A stretch of 64,000 nucleotides of DNA from Nitrosomonas communis (GCF_001007935.1 NZ_CP011451.1:1302001-1366000); one strand, 5' to 3'. Positions 1 through 12,284 are shown, counted from the first letter of the stretch. Made by a program: numbers and translations. Notes: generated from the letters alone by a model not told the origin.

Positions 1-541
1 GAATAATACCACGCGAGGCGGTCGGTATCCGGCAAAAAATCGAGGAGCGGCCTGATGCTGATGGCAAGACATCGTCTTTATTTGCCGATTATCCAGCTTT
101 TGCTCACTACCGCTACAGTGCTCTGGTCACCGATATGGATTTACCTAAAACCAAACTTTGGCATTTGTATCGTGTGGCCGTTCTGACTGTGAGAACCGTA
201 TCAAAGAAACTGAAATATGATTTTGGTTGAGAAAGCTTTAATCTCAAAGATTTCTGGGCCACTAAAGCTGTTTGTACTGACAGTGATGCCGGATTACAAT
301 TCAATGAGTTTGTTTCGTCTAGCGATATTGAGGAGCGATGCTGTTTCAGGTAAGGGTTAATGTTCTGCATACCCTCAAAACGCTGCGCTATAAGCTCTTT
401 GCCAAAGCTGACTATATGATACCCATGCGGGTCGAAAAAAGATTTTAAAAAGACTTTTAATCTGATTGTCGCCACGCAACAACGCAAACGAATTGATGGT
501 GTATGGGATAGACCCAAAATGATTGGTCTTCCGTTAAATTA
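1..541 (+). pseudogene. IS1380-type DDE transposase remnant (C-terminal part)
   Basis: Reading from base 3 gives a DDE_Tnp_1-like stretch ending in YRYSALVTDMDLPKTKLWHL. A frameshift then interrupts the expected block: the peptide ADCENRIKE, which carries the catalytic Glu, is found only in another frame at about 190-215. Further pieces (FNLKDFWAT, then a C-terminal tail ending GLPLN) are scattered over frames with stops between them. The N-terminal half lies outside the window. It resembles, but is not the same element as, the one at 15085-16813. It is non-functional. The family call is from recognised motifs; the exact IS name is unknown. Confidence 0.65.
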
Positions 542-875
542 ACTCAATATTTACACCTCAGCCAGTCCTAATGGAAAATCTGGAATGAAAATTATGTGAA
601 CGTGCATCTCGCAGTCACCCACGGACATTATCCGCACGGTGCAGTGGTGGAGACACAGGATGAGGTAAGTGCATTCGCATCGTGAGGCAGACCGGCCGTT
701 CTGTCTCCATAAATGTCACATACTCATTCTTGAGGTTTGCTTGAGTACAATAAAATTTACAGCCGCTGAAATTCATAAAGATATTTTCATAGAGAAGGGG
801 ATACTTTGAACACAGGCTTGTCCAGCAACTAGTTCAGATTGTAGCTCGCTTCGCTCTCACAATCTAACAAAAAAT
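542..875. other. Intergenic, no gene recognised
   Basis: About 330 bases between the transposase remnant and dciA. Short open stretches exist on the plus strand (for example a peptide with VTHGHYPHGAVV near 605-650), but I recognise no family. A 7-bp inverted repeat (AGATTGT at 836-842, ACAATCT at 859-865) lies just downstream of dciA; it has no T-run on the dciA strand, so I do not call it a terminator. Confidence 0.4.
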
Positions 876-1325
876 TTAACATAATTCGTCAGGTTTGCAA
901 TTATGGAGCAGTGACTCGACAGCAGTTCTAAGAGGCGACATGGGGATTACTAAAACTAATTCGCTCAAATTCTGAGCTGCTTTTTGGCTTAGTTGTGGCT
1001 TGTAGTTAGTTGAAAGACTAATAGCATTTTTATAACCTTGATTATTTACGATAACCTGGATTGTATTCACCTGTGAACCAAATTTCTTTAGCAATGACGG
1101 AGTAATATGTTTTAATTTGGCTGCTATAGCACTGCTGTCCACGTATATTACGAGTATTCCTTCGGAAAACTTACCAATAAGACATCGTTTAGCTAACTGA
1201 GGAGAAATAGTCTTTTGTAAAATACGTTGTATTTGAATTATTTGATTTGCTGAAACAAATAAATTCTGATGAGCTGGAGTTTTACTCAGGATATCAAGAA
1301 AATAACTTACTTTGCTTGCAGCCAT
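876..1325 (-). CDS. dciA: DUF721/DciA-family protein, probable replicative helicase loader
   Basis: A 149-residue protein of the DUF721 family. DciA proteins help load the replicative helicase DnaB in bacteria that lack the phage-derived loader DnaC. The family core is visible at about residues 50-85, including LVIYVDSSAIAAKLK and TPSLLKKF, preceded by the typical N-terminal helix. The C-terminal third is variable, as is usual. In many betaproteobacteria dciA lies near secA or lpxC; here its neighbours are a transposase remnant and a decayed regulator, so its context has been rearranged. The frame is intact and ATG-initiated, so it is probably functional. The family call is fairly safe; the role is from family knowledge. 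Confidence 0.75.
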   Translation of the reverse strand: MAASKVSYFLDILSKTPAHQNLFVSANQIIQIQRILQKTISPQLAKRCLIGKFSEGILVIYVDSSAIAAKLKHITPSLLKKFGSQVNTIQVIVNNQGYKNAISLSTNYKPQLSQKAAQNLSELVLVIPMSPLRTAVESLLHNCKPDELC

Positions 1326-1728
1326 ATATTGTTTTATAGTGCCAGTTTAATTTTTCTTCAGCTCTCTTTTTGATGAAATCGGTGCTCAATTAGAAGATCA
1401 AGGAAATAATTTATCAGGTTATCTTTAGTCAAACTAGTCAAGCAATTAATTCATTAATTCTAAGAAAGGTTTGAATAAGATAAGCGTCATCTCGTATCAT
1501 CTATAATTTCAAAACAGCAACGCGCCCCTTTCTTAACAATACATTCTTTATGCCCTTAGTATCTGCTTGCTTTTAGCAGAAAAGCTAGGAAGCTTAAATC
1601 AAGCGTGCAAATTCCTTAACATTGATTAGCCAGTTCGTGAAAAATACAGTTATTAACAATAATCTTCGCATACTGGTCAGTAATTTGACTCATATTTGCA
1701 TCATAACCAAGTTCACATATTATAGCGG
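1326..1728. other. AT-rich intergenic region, nothing recognised
   Basis: About 400 AT-rich bases upstream of dciA (minus strand) and downstream of the broken regulator. A plus-strand open frame at 1622-1900 runs opposite the regulator remnant, has no recognisable product and is treated as chance. The dciA promoter must lie here, but no clear -35/-10 pair could be chosen. Confidence 0.4.
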
Positions 1729-2140
1729 TCACTTCGTGCAACCTATCATTTGGGAAAGAATATTTAGAGCTACACGATATTCAAATTCTTTTGCCATCTG
1801 CTCTCCAAGCCCAGCAAAACAGACTTTCAGCTCCTGTTCATCTAGATTTTTATCCATCCAAGATAGGAGTAGCTTAGCAAGAAATGAATATTGTCTCTGA
1901 AAAAGCTCTAAGCCACTTGACGTTAAGGTATATACTCTACTCGGTCTACCCCCTGTGCTTTCCAGCACAGTACTCTGAATAAAACTACTACCTCTCAGAC
2001 TAACAAGATGTTAATTTACAGCATTTCACAAGACGTCTAGGAAGGGAGATAATTCTTTCTATGGTTAAACCTTCGCGAGGACGGAGTAAAGCCGTAAGAA
2101 GTAATTGCTGACGCTGACCCAAAAGCGACAAAGCAGACAT
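1729..2140 (-). pseudogene. Broken winged-helix transcriptional regulator (metalloregulator-like)
   Basis: The first part starts with ATG at 2140 and reads MSALSLLGQRQQLLLTALL, a typical N-terminus of small SufR/ArsR-like winged-helix regulators, followed by a recognition region. After about 45 codons the frame runs into TAG near 1999. The rest (VNQHLVSLRGSSFIQS, then ESTGGRPSRVYTLTSSGLEL, the beta-wing 'GRPSRVYTLT' signature) continues in another frame to 1729. At least one indel near 2010-2030 separates the halves, so a full product cannot be made. The C-terminal half contains one Cys. Neighbours (a small membrane ORF and a DUF2231 remnant) suggest a former small regulated membrane module. 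Subfamily is uncertain. Confidence 0.6.
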
Positions 2141-2194
2141 CTTGATTAATATTTAAGGAAATATGATACAAATTTACCGCTTACTTTTTTAATC

Positions 2195-2452
2195 TTGGTA
2201 TTAGCAATCGCTGCAGTAGGCTGCATTTTCCTGGCCGCCAGAATATTCTCAGAACAGCTAGCGCCATGGTCTATATCCATCGTATATGCCTTATCAGGTG
2301 CAACTGGTTTGATTATGCTCATAATGGCCATTTTAGAAGACTCAGGTGATGGTCGTCTTATTGCTGCGCTGGGCTTGCTTGTCATCGCGGCACTAGTTGT
2401 TTTCTATCTTGCTCTATACATACAAAAGGCAATGTTGCACCTAAAAATATAG
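2195..2452 (+). CDS. Small hydrophobic membrane protein, unknown function
   Basis: An 85-residue ORF with a TTG start and about three predicted membrane segments: residues 2-16, 28-46 and 58-77. A better start may be ATG at 2163, giving MIQIYRLLF and then TAA. That frame would join this ORF if the T-run at 2185-2190 had one more T, so this is probably a gene with a one-base deletion. It is divergent from the decayed regulator and upstream of a DUF2231 remnant. I do not recognise the family. Confidence 0.45.
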   Translation: MVLAIAAVGCIFLAARIFSEQLAPWSISIVYALSGATGLIMLIMAILEDSGDGRLIAALGLLVIAALVVFYLALYIQKAMLHLKI

Positions 2453-2534
2453 TAATCAATCATGCTGATGTTGCTGTAGCAAGCTTTCTTACGTTACTCA
2501 GCGTATTGCTTTAAGATATAAAAGGAAACAATAC

Positions 2535-2957
2535 ATGAAACACCCTATACCTCCAATGTGAGTTCATTTCCCCATTGCGGCTTGGTTTATCTCTACCATA
2601 GGAGATGCTGCAGGCTTATTCACAAATGAGCAGATAGTTGGGAGGCTGGGGTTTACTTGTAATTGAAGTACTCACTGCACTATTTGCCATGGTCATTGGT
2701 CTAATAAAAACCAGGAAAATTGATCAACAAAGCCCAGCAATAAAGATAAATATTGCTAATAACCATATGATGCTCACTTGGTCTTTTTATGCGGCAAGCT
2801 TGTTTTACGCCTAGAAGGAACGAATCCTGGTTAACCCAGGCATAATTGCCATTATAATATCTATCATCAGGTTTATTCTCCTTTATATTGCAGGATGGGG
2901 CTAGAAGGAAAATTAGTTTATGTACATGAGTCTAGCGTTCATTCTCACCGTTCCTAA
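2535..2957 (+). pseudogene. DUF2231 membrane protein, decayed
   Basis: An ATG at 2535 with an AAAGGA ribosome site begins MKHPIPPM, then TGA, then VHFPIAAWFISTIGDAAGLF, matching the DUF2231 opening (HPIHPMLVHFPIA). The homology continues after a frame change (GLLVIEVLTALFAMVIGLI), through NNHMMLTWSFYAASLFYA, a TAG, and then in another frame LEGKLVYVHESSV, which corresponds to the conserved C-terminus. At least two nonsense codons and two frameshifts are present, so the gene is dead. It converges on lon, 18 bases from its stop. The intact family is a predicted four-helix membrane protein of unknown role. Confidence 0.75.
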
Positions 2958-2975
2958 AAAATATAATACCCTTCG

Positions 2976-5396
2976 CTAGTGTTTGATGATAGCTTTAGCC
3001 ACATTATCTTCGCTTACCGATGGAAGCGTATTTTGGATAGTCGACGGCAGTATTTCAGGTCTATGTTCTAAAGCTAATTCCAGAACTTGATCTATCCATT
3101 TTACAGGCTGAATCTTGAGTTTGCTTTTTATATTGATAGGAATTTCCTTTAGGTCTTTAATATTATCTTCTGGGATTAGTACTGTCTTGATGCCACCACG
3201 ATGAGCAGCTAATAATTTTTCTTTAAGTCCGCCTATAGGTAATACTTCCCCACGCAGCGTTATCTCACCTGTCATAGCAACAGTAGCTCGAACGGGTATT
3301 CCCGTTAACGCAGAAACCATAGCAACGCAAATACCGATACCTGCGCTTGGTCCATCTTTTGGTGTGGCACCCTCTGGCAAGTGAATATGAATATCTTTTT
3401 TTAGATAAAAATCTTCTGGGATGCCAAGTATTGTCGAACGACTTCTAACCACCGACAAAGCCGCTTGAATGGATTCTTGCATCACTTCGCCTAATTTCCC
3501 TGTATTAATTGTCTTTCCCTTACCAGGTAATGCCACTGCCTCAATTGCCAGCAGCTCCCCGCCCACTTCTGTCCATGCCAAGCCAGTAACTTGCCCAATT
3601 TGGTTTTTTTCCTCTGCCCTGCCATAAGCATAACGATGGACGCTCAAGTAATTAACAAGATTGCGTGAATTAATCGTTACTTTCTCTTTGTTCGCCTTTT
3701 TCTGACTTAATATGACTCTTACCACTTTACGGCAAATCTTAGAAATTTCTCGCTCCATCGCCCGGACACCAGCTTCCCGCGTATAATGACGTACGATATC
3801 TCGTAGAGCAGATTCAGAGATTATGAGCTCTCCTTCTTCAAGCCCATGGTTTTTCATTTGCTTAGGCAATAGATATCGTCTGGCAATGTTAAGTTTTTCA
3901 TCTTCTGTATAACCTGATAACCGTATTACTTCCATGCGATCAAGCAATGCCGGAGGAATATTTAATGTATTAGCCGTCGCAACAAACATGACATCTGACA
4001 AATCATATTCCACTTCGATGTAGTGATCTACAAAAGTACTATTTTGCTCTGGATCCAACACCTCTAATAATGCAGATGCTGGATCTCCACGAAAATCCAT
4101 TCCCATCTTATCGACTTCATCCAATAAGAAGAGCGGATTTTTGACACCAACTTTAGTCATATTCTGCAGGATTTTACCTGGCATCGATCCTATATAAGTA
4201 CGACGATGACCTCGTATTTCTGCCTCATCACGTACTCCTCCCAGAGACATCCGTACAAATTTCCGGTTAGTCGCACGAGCGATAGATCTCCCTAGAGAAG
4301 TCTTACCGACTCCTGGAGGGCCAACTAGGCAAAGAATGGGTGCTTTTAGTTTGCTAACTCTTTGTTGTACCGCCAAATATTCAACTATTCTTTCTTTAAT
4401 TTTTTCTAATCCGTAATGATCTTGCTCTAACACAGTTTCTGCCGTAAGAAGATCCTTACAAATTTTGCTTTTTAGCTTCCATGGAAGCGAAAGTAATGTG
4501 TCAATATAATTACGAACTACCGTTGCCTCAGCAGACATCGGTGACATAAGACGCAATTTCTTTAACTCTGACTCAACTTTCGCAAGTGCCTCTTTAGGCA
4601 GAGAGGCGGCTTTAATTCTTTTTTCGATCTCTTCTAGATCAGCTCCTTCTTCGCCTTCCCCCAGTTCTTTTTGGATGGCTTTAACTTGTTCGTTCAAATA
4701 GTAATCGCGCTGACTCTTCTCCATCTGACGCTTAACTCTTCCACGAATACGCTTTTCTACTTGAAGAATATCAAGCTCCGTCTCCAATAAACCAAGCAAA
4801 TGCTCTAACCGCTGCTGCACATCAAAAATTTCAAGTATTTCCTGCTTTTTCTCTAATTTCAGCGGCAGGTAGGCTGCAATAGTATCAGCCAGTCGTCCAG
4901 CCTCATCAATACCTGTAAGTGATGCCAGAATTTCAGGTGGTATTTTCTTATTTAATTTTACAAACTGATCAAATTGAGATATTAGAGCACGCCGGGCAGC
5001 CTCTATTTCTGGTGTATTAGCAGGTTCAATCGAGATCTGAAGTGCCTTTCCTGAAAAATAGGATTCGGAGTCGATAAATTCTAAAATACGCCCCCGATAA
5101 CTTCCTTCTACCAGCACCTTAACAGTGCCATCAGGAAGCTTAAGCATCTGAAGAAGGCTCGAAACACAGCATATGTCATAAAGGTCGCGTGGTGTAGGGT
5201 CATCCTTGGCCGCTGATTTCTGAGCAACTAGCAGAATATTCTTACCAGATTCCATCGCAAGTTCCAATGCCTTGATGGATTTTGGACGCCCGACAAATAG
5301 TGGAATCACCATATGTGGGAAAACAACTACATCACGTAATGGCAATAATGGCAAAATCAATTGATTGGATTCGTTATCGTTAGCTTCCGAAGTCAT
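2976..5396 (-). CDS. lon: ATP-dependent protease Lon
   Basis: 806 residues, the usual length of LonA. It degrades misfolded and short-lived regulatory proteins in the cytoplasm as a hexamer. Domains in order: N-terminal LON substrate-binding domain (about 12-205), coiled-coil linker, AAA+ ATPase with Walker [10 protein letters not shown] near residue 360 and Walker [11 protein letters not shown], and the C-terminal protease with the Ser-Lys dyad Ser684 (in DGPSAGIGI) and Lys727 (in [10 protein letters not shown]). It lies downstream of clpX on the same strand with a 164-base gap, so it may have its own promoter. The Shine-Dalgarno before the ATG is weak. The last 30 residues are family-variable. 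No oddities. Confidence 0.98.
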   Translation of the reverse strand: MTSEANDNESNQLILPLLPLRDVVVFPHMVIPLFVGRPKSIKALELAMESGKNILLVAQKSAAKDDPTPRDLYDICCVSSLLQMLKLPDGTVKVLVEGSYRGRILEFIDSESYFSGKALQISIEPANTPEIEAARRALISQFDQFVKLNKKIPPEILASLTGIDEAGRLADTIAAYLPLKLEKKQEILEIFDVQQRLEHLLGLLETELDILQVEKRIRGRVKRQMEKSQRDYYLNEQVKAIQKELGEGEEGADLEEIEKRIKAASLPKEALAKVESELKKLRLMSPMSAEATVVRNYIDTLLSLPWKLKSKICKDLLTAETVLEQDHYGLEKIKERIVEYLAVQQRVSKLKAPILCLVGPPGVGKTSLGRSIARATNRKFVRMSLGGVRDEAEIRGHRRTYIGSMPGKILQNMTKVGVKNPLFLLDEVDKMGMDFRGDPASALLEVLDPEQNSTFVDHYIEVEYDLSDVMFVATANTLNIPPALLDRMEVIRLSGYTEDEKLNIARRYLLPKQMKNHGLEEGELIISESALRDIVRHYTREAGVRAMEREISKICRKVVRVILSQKKANKEKVTINSRNLVNYLSVHRYAYGRAEEKNQIGQVTGLAWTEVGGELLAIEAVALPGKGKTINTGKLGEVMQESIQAALSVVRSRSTILGIPEDFYLKKDIHIHLPEGATPKDGPSAGIGICVAMVSALTGIPVRATVAMTGEITLRGEVLPIGGLKEKLLAAHRGGIKTVLIPEDNIKDLKEIPINIKSKLKIQPVKWIDQVLELALEHRPEILPSTIQNTLPSVSEDNVAKAIIKH

Positions 5397-5560
5397 ATTT
5401 GTACTTTAGATTAAGCACCATTCGTCTATCATGGTGACATTCAAAAATATAGAAGTAGATATACTAGAGTGTATAGTAGTTATTTCATGTGCCTTTAAAT
5501 TTGATGTTTTATACCAGCTTCACTCTAAATCTATTTATTTTACTTGGTCATCATCATTCT

Positions 5561-6847
5561 TTAAGCTTGTTTTGAATTCTTAGTAATCTTTGGTTGCTCT
5601 GAGTAAATCAAAATTGGTTTGATGTCACTATTTACAGATCCATGATCAATTACAACTTTAGAAACCTTCTCAAGAGAAGGTAAATCATACATGATATCAA
5701 GTAATATCTCTTCCAAAATTGATCGCAAGCCACGTGCACCAGTTTTACGCATCAATGCTTTCTTAGCTATTGCTTTGAGCGCTTGCTCCCGGAATTCTAA
5801 TTCAACCCCTCCTTCCATGTTGAACAGTTTCCAGTATTGCTTGACTAGAGCATTTTTAGGTTCAGTTAAAATTTGGATGAGAGCAGTCTCATTAAGTTCA
5901 TCTAATGTTGCAATGACTGGCAAACGTCCAACAAACTCTGGAATCAAACCATACTTAATTAGATCTTCAGGCTCAACAGCTTTTAATACTTCATTAATCT
6001 CTTTATGATTATTACGGTTGATTATTTCAGCGCCAAAACCTATACCACCTTTTTCTGATCGCGACCGTATTATTTTATCGATGCCATCAAAGGCTCCCCC
6101 ACAAATAAATAAGATATTGGTGGTATCTATTTGAATGAATTCTTGATTAGGATGCTTACGTCCACCTTGGGGAGGGACTAAAGCAGTTGTCCCCTCTATT
6201 AACTTTAACAAAGCTTGCTGCACACCCTCACCTGAAACATCTCGCGTAATAGAAGGATTATCAGATTTACGCGAAATCTTATCTATTTCATCAATGTAAA
6301 TAATACCGCGTTGAGCCTTTTCTACATCATAGTTACACTTCTGCAATAATTTCTGAATGATATTCTCAACATCTTCTCCCACATATCCTGCTTCGGTCAG
6401 CGTTGTTGCATCTGCAATAATAAATGGCACATCTAATAATCTTGCCAATGTTTGTGCTAGCAGCGTTTTACCGGAGCCAGTGGGGCCAATTAAAAGAATA
6501 TTGCTTTTTGCAAGCTCAATATCATCAGTATCACTGATTTTAGTTAAATTTCTTAAACGCTTATAGTGGTTGTAGACAGCTACAGAAAGAATTTTCTTGG
6601 CTGATTCTTGACCGATAACATATTGATCAAGAATCTTACATATTTCACGAGGTGTGGGTAAATTAGATTTTACTAATTTCGTAGTTTCATTAAGTTGCAT
6701 TTCCTCACGAATAATGTCATTACACAGATCAATACATTCATCACAAATAAACACAGACGGTCCCGCAATGAGCTTCCTCACCTCATGCTGACTTTTGCCA
6801 CAAAAGGAACAATAGAGAAGTTTATCGCCATCCATTTTTTCAGACAT
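5561..6847 (-). CDS. clpX: ATP-dependent Clp protease ATP-binding subunit ClpX
   Basis: 428 residues, full length. ClpX unfolds tagged substrates and feeds them to the ClpP chamber. It has the N-terminal zinc-binding domain with four Cys (YCSFCGK at about 12-18 and [10 protein letters not shown] at about 33-42), Walker [13 protein letters not shown], Walker [11 protein letters not shown], the ClpP-binding IGFGAE loop, and sensor 2 (KTGARGLRS). The start ATG has GGAG upstream. It follows clpP by 91 bases in the same direction and is probably co-transcribed with tig and clpP. Confidence 0.98.
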   Translation of the reverse strand: MSEKMDGDKLLYCSFCGKSQHEVRKLIAGPSVFICDECIDLCNDIIREEMQLNETTKLVKSNLPTPREICKILDQYVIGQESAKKILSVAVYNHYKRLRNLTKISDTDDIELAKSNILLIGPTGSGKTLLAQTLARLLDVPFIIADATTLTEAGYVGEDVENIIQKLLQKCNYDVEKAQRGIIYIDEIDKISRKSDNPSITRDVSGEGVQQALLKLIEGTTALVPPQGGRKHPNQEFIQIDTTNILFICGGAFDGIDKIIRSRSEKGGIGFGAEIINRNNHKEINEVLKAVEPEDLIKYGLIPEFVGRLPVIATLDELNETALIQILTEPKNALVKQYWKLFNMEGGVELEFREQALKAIAKKALMRKTGARGLRSILEEILLDIMYDLPSLEKVSKVVIDHGSVNSDIKPILIYSEQPKITKNSKQA

Positions 6848-6938
6848 AATTTGACTCCATGACCATTGAGCAATGCCACTTTAATAAAGAAATAAAACTA
6901 TTCAAATCTAATTACACCTCTTCGGGCATAAATCCCAT

Positions 6939-7547
6939 TCATTTCTTATAATCTCTACTGGTTAGTACAGCATCTACGAGACCATATTGTACCGATTCTT
7001 CAGCGCTAAAAAAATTATCACGATCCGTATCTCTTTCGATAGTTTCTATAGATTGACCCGTATGCTTAGCTAAGATATCATTCAAACGACTTTTTAGATA
7101 CAAAATCTCCTTAGCATGAATTTCTATATCCGAGGCTTGTCCCTGAAACCCTCCCATAGGTTGGTGAATCATGACGCGAGAGTTAGGCAAACAAAAGCGT
7201 TTACCTTTTGCTCCAGCCGTCAACAATAAAGAACCCATACTTGCTGCCTGACCAATACAAAGCGTGCTGACATCCGGTTTTATAAATTGCATGGTGTCGT
7301 AAATAGCCAATCCCGCAGAAACCAGACCACCAGGAGAGTTGATATAAAGATTAATATCTTTATCCGAACCCTCTGATTCTAAAAATAAAAGCTGAGCTAC
7401 AATTAAGTTTGCTGACGCTTCAGTAACAGGCCCTACAAGGAAAATAATCCTTTCTTTTAATAATCGGGAATATATATCATAAGCACGCTCACCTCTCCCA
7501 CTGGTTTCAATAACCATTGGGACCAAACCTAAACCTCTCGTATCCAA
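6939..7547 (-). CDS. clpP: ATP-dependent Clp protease proteolytic subunit ClpP
   Basis: 202 residues. It is the serine peptidase core of the ClpXP/ClpAP machines. The triad by comparison with E. coli ClpP is Ser103 (GQAASMGS), His128 ([10 protein letters not shown]) and Asp177 (ERDTDRDNF). The start chosen is a TTG codon preceded by AGGAGAGAGAG, which overlaps the end of tig; an ATG ten codons further in ([14 protein letters not shown]) is an alternative and would match the short-propeptide form. It lies 18 bases downstream of tig and upstream of clpX, the classic tig-clpP-clpX order. Confidence 0.97.
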   Translation of the reverse strand: MDTRGLGLVPMVIETSGRGERAYDIYSRLLKERIIFLVGPVTEASANLIVAQLLFLESEGSDKDINLYINSPGGLVSAGLAIYDTMQFIKPDVSTLCIGQAASMGSLLLTAGAKGKRFCLPNSRVMIHQPMGGFQGQASDIEIHAKEILYLKSRLNDILAKHTGQSIETIERDTDRDNFFSAEESVQYGLVDAVLTSRDYKK

Positions 7548-7565
7548 AATAGCTCTCTCTCCTGA

Positions 7566-8882
7566 TTAAGCTGATGCTTGAGAATATCCCATCAAATCTT
7601 CAAAAGTCATCTCTTGATCAATTACTTTAACTTGCTCCAATGCCCACGAAACGACATTATCTTCCAATACTAATGACTCAATCTCTCTCAAACGCTCAGG
7701 TGATGAATAATGCCACTTAATCACCTGTTCAGGGTTCTCATAACTCTGAGCATAATACTCTACACATTTCTTTGTCTGTTCCGGTGTAACATTCAAATTA
7801 TGGAGTTTTACAATTTCAGCTAAAATTAAACCCAATTTCACTCGTCGCTCAGCTCTTTCCAAAAATATTTCAGGAGAGAGAGGAATATCCTTACCAGCTA
7901 TCCCTTTTGTTGCAAGATTGTTTTTAGTATCCTGAATCAAATAGTTTACTTCTTGCTCAACTAAAACTCTGGGAACATTACATACCGTCGTATCGAGTAA
8001 GCCCTGCATGATTTGTTCCTTCAGTTTTGCTCGTGTCCTTTGCACAACTTCACGCTCAAGACTTAATCGAATTTCCTCATACATTTTCTGTATGTCGCCA
8101 TCTTCGATACCAAGTGATTTGGCAAACTCATTATCAATATCCGTCAATATAGGCGCCTCAACCTTGTTAAGCCTGATATCAAATGTAACAAATTTTCCTG
8201 CAATTTCCTTATCATGATAATCAGCTGGAAAATTCATCTGAAAGGATTTATCATCTCCCGCGCTCATACCGATAATAGCATCTTCAAAATCTTTTAAAAT
8301 ATTTCCATCACCTAGAATCAAAGTAAAATCTTTTGCCGTGCCGCCATCAAATTCAACCCCATCGATCAGGCCTTTATAATCGATATTAACTCGATCACCA
8401 TGTGCTGCAGGACGATTAGTCAATTCGTATTTGGCTCTCTGTTTTTGCAAGATATGTAATGTTTTTTCAACTTCTTGATCACCGATTTTTACGGCAGGCT
8501 TACTGACATTAAGTGCACTCAGATCCCCAAGCCTTATATCCGGATAGACCTCAAATGTTGCACTAAATTCATAATGAACATTATTTTCTTCAGACTGCTT
8601 AGCCTTAAAATGCGGGGCCCCTACAATTCGTAAACTTTGCTGCTGAATCGCTTCTTGAAAGTGCTTTTGTAACATTTCTCCCAGCACTTCCTGGCGCAAT
8701 TGCGCACCAAATTGTTGAGCCACTATTTTTAGCGGCACTTTACCGGGACGAAAACCTTGTATTTTTACTTTCCCAGCCAAGCGCTTTAGACGGGCATCTA
8801 ATTCCACTTGGATTTTTTCTTGAGAAATCGAAATATCAATATTTCGTTCCAGAGGATTGGGATTTTCAACGTTTGATTGCAT
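7566..8882 (-). CDS. tig: Trigger factor
   Basis: 438 residues. A ribosome-bound chaperone with peptidyl-prolyl isomerase activity. It shows the N-terminal ribosome-binding signature FRPGKVP at about residues 44-50, the central FKBP-type PPIase domain (about 155-240, GDRVNIDYKG...DGGTAKDF), and the long helical C-terminal substrate arms. It is the first gene of tig-clpP-clpX-lon. The tRNA-Leu gene upstream is on the same strand, about 90 bases away. Confidence 0.97.
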   Translation of the reverse strand: MQSNVENPNPLERNIDISISQEKIQVELDARLKRLAGKVKIQGFRPGKVPLKIVAQQFGAQLRQEVLGEMLQKHFQEAIQQQSLRIVGAPHFKAKQSEENNVHYEFSATFEVYPDIRLGDLSALNVSKPAVKIGDQEVEKTLHILQKQRAKYELTNRPAAHGDRVNIDYKGLIDGVEFDGGTAKDFTLILGDGNILKDFEDAIIGMSAGDDKSFQMNFPADYHDKEIAGKFVTFDIRLNKVEAPILTDIDNEFAKSLGIEDGDIQKMYEEIRLSLEREVVQRTRAKLKEQIMQGLLDTTVCNVPRVLVEQEVNYLIQDTKNNLATKGIAGKDIPLSPEIFLERAERRVKLGLILAEIVKLHNLNVTPEQTKKCVEYYAQSYENPEQVIKWHYSSPERLREIESLVLEDNVVSWALEQVKVIDQEMTFEDLMGYSQASA

Positions 8883-8974
8883 TAAACCTTCCTAAATAAC
8901 CGCTACTAATAATTGCAAGACGAATAACTCGTTTTTATGTAGTTTAAACAGAAATGGACTCAATTTTGATTTTC

Positions 8975-9060
<86 letters not shown>

Positions 9061-9121
9061 GCCTTATGCTGCTTCTTGTACTTTTTAATTATACCTTGTT
9101 ATTCATAATATCACAGCCGGA

Positions 9122-9880
9122 CTACTTTGCTTCTTGACAAGATATTATTTTACCGCTTATTCCCTTACTATCAGGCCCCATGAAGAAAAGATAAGCTCTC
9201 ATCAGATCCTGAGGTTGAAGCAGTAGTTGTTTTGTCTCACCCGGGTGAGTTTTCATGCGCTGAGGTGTATGAACAGGGCCAGGAATGAGTGTATTAATAC
9301 GTAAATTTGGCCATAATTCCCATTCTTCGGATTGAATTTTAACTAATGCTTCTATACCCGCTTTAGCAACTGCAAATCCACCCCAGTAAGCAGAAGGTTC
9401 ATGACCATGTGTATCTGATGTCATAATAACGCTAGCATCAGAAGATGCTTTAAGCAATGGCAAGCAAGCTCGAGTAAGCGTAGCAGGTGCAAGTAAGTTA
9501 ACTTGCATGGTTACTTGCCATTGCTCAAGCGTATGGTTCTCCAATAGCATTGGGCCAAAAGTAAAAGCAGCATTATGCAATATGCCATCTAATCTCCCCA
9601 GTTGTGATTCAATTGCATCAGCAATGGCTTGAAAATCTTTCTCGACCGCTTTCTCAAAATCAAAAGGAAAAATGACTGCCTCTTCTCTACCTAGTGCTTG
9701 AATGTCATCATAGACATGTTCTAGCTTCTCAACTTTACGGCCATGCAAAATTACCGTAGCACCATGAGTTGCGTAAGCTATCGCAGCAGCTCGTCCAATC
9801 CCTTGCCCAGCTCCAGTAACTAAAATTACTCGCTTGCTCAGCAAATCTTTTTCGGCTTGATAATGCTTTAGATTATCCAT
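9122..9880 (-). CDS. Short-chain dehydrogenase/reductase, YciK-like
   Basis: 252 residues from the chosen ATG at 9880 (MDNLKHYQAEKDLLSKRV); an ATG 16 codons upstream is possible but adds residues that do not belong to the family. The Rossmann cofactor motif is VTGAGQGIGRAAA at about residues 22-34; NAA follows at about 102. The expected YxxxK catalytic motif reads FAVAK, that is Phe in place of the catalytic Tyr. The Ser-containing strand is VIMTSDTHG. The overall pattern (LHGRKVEKLE, YWGGFAVAKAG) matches the YciK group, whose substrate is unknown to me. Whether the Phe is general in betaproteobacterial members is an open point. Confidence 0.85.
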   Translation of the reverse strand: MDNLKHYQAEKDLLSKRVILVTGAGQGIGRAAAIAYATHGATVILHGRKVEKLEHVYDDIQALGREEAVIFPFDFEKAVEKDFQAIADAIESQLGRLDGILHNAAFTFGPMLLENHTLEQWQVTMQVNLLAPATLTRACLPLLKASSDASVIMTSDTHGHEPSAYWGGFAVAKAGIEALVKIQSEEWELWPNLRINTLIPGPVHTPQRMKTHPGETKQLLLQPQDLMRAYLFFMGPDSKGISGKIISCQEAK

Positions 9881-10058
9881 TAAAAATATACAATATCTTG
9901 GAAAATGATGTATTTTATAACCATTCATGCAAAATTAATTGCAATACCCTGCTGTTGTTTGTTAAACAAAAAGAGAGCAAGGTCAATTAATTCCTAAAAA
10001 AGCTTTTTGACGCCGGAGAACAGATAATATATGAAGAGCTAATGTTTAAAAAATTAAA

Positions 10059-10102
10059 CGCTACAGCACCAGATTACTAAAGCAAAATCTGCCGCTGTAG
10101 CG
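10059..10102 (-). terminator. Probable rho-independent terminator of groESL
   Basis: A 9-bp stem (CGCTACAGC at 10059-10067 with GCTGTAGCG at 10094-10102) has a second inner pairing (AGATT at 10071-10075 with AATCT at 10086-10090). On the minus strand it is followed by GTTTAATTTTTT, a T-rich tract. It lies 28 bases after the groEL stop. Confidence 0.75.
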
Positions 10103-10129
10103 ATCCTATCACAATCAAAAAGAATAGAG

Positions 10130-11791
<1,662 letters not shown>

Positions 11792-11831
11792 TTACAATTA
11801 ATTATTTAATCGCTAGCAATCCTGCATCCAA

Positions 11832-12122
11832 TTATCCTTCGATCACTCCCATGATGTCTTCTTCACGCATTACCAGGTATTCATCACCTTTTATCTTAAC
11901 GCTTTGGCCAGCGTATTTTCCAAACAGCACTTTGTCTCCCACTTTGACTTCCAGCGCGCGAATTTTCCCATCATCTCCCACTTTACCTTTTCCTACCGCA
12001 ATAACCTCACCTTGATCTGGTTTTTCTGCCGCAGTATCGGGAATTACAATTCCAGAAGCAGTCTTGCGTTCTTCTTCCAACCGCTTGACAATAACACGGT
12101 CATGTAACGGGCGAATATTCAT
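11832..12122 (-). CDS. groES: Co-chaperonin GroES (10 kDa)
   Basis: 96 residues, full length: [14 protein letters not shown] at the start, the mobile loop [15 protein letters not shown], and the C-terminal strand ending DIMGVIEG. It caps GroEL. AGGAGAAACTACT precedes the ATG. It is the first gene of the groES-groEL operon. Confidence 0.99.
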   Translation of the reverse strand: MNIRPLHDRVIVKRLEEERKTASGIVIPDTAAEKPDQGEVIAVGKGKVGDDGKIRALEVKVGDKVLFGKYAGQSVKIKGDEYLVMREEDIMGVIEG

Positions 12123-12229
12123 AGTAGTTTCTCCTAATAGTGATTAAAAACATGAACATCAGTAAATTGATAATATTGACCTGGACATAGTAAGTCCTAT
12201 CGAAGTGTTAGCAATAAATATAAGTATTA

Positions 12230-12256
12230 TTAGCACTCATCACCGACGAGTGCTAA
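12230..12256. promoter_or_regulatory. CIRCE operator (HrcA-binding site)
   Basis: A perfect TTAGCACTC-N9-GAGTGCTAA inverted repeat. This is the consensus site of the heat-shock repressor HrcA. It sits immediately downstream of the groESL -10 box, so HrcA binding there would block groESL initiation or elongation. It also lies only 33 bases upstream of the bioA start codon on the opposite strand. Confidence 0.97.
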
Positions 12257-12284
12257 TAATAGAATCTATTAATGGGAATTTCAA
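12256..12284 (-). promoter_or_regulatory. Sigma70-type promoter of groESL
   Basis: On the minus strand TTGAAA, a 17-base spacer, then TATTAT, close to the sigma70 consensus with ideal spacing. The -10 box overlaps the first base of CIRCE, placing the operator over the transcription start. The bioA start codon at 12289 is next to its -35 box. Confidence 0.75.

Noticed and set aside
836..865. Terminator for dciA
   Set aside because: The 7-bp stem has no T-run on the dciA strand and the loop is large.
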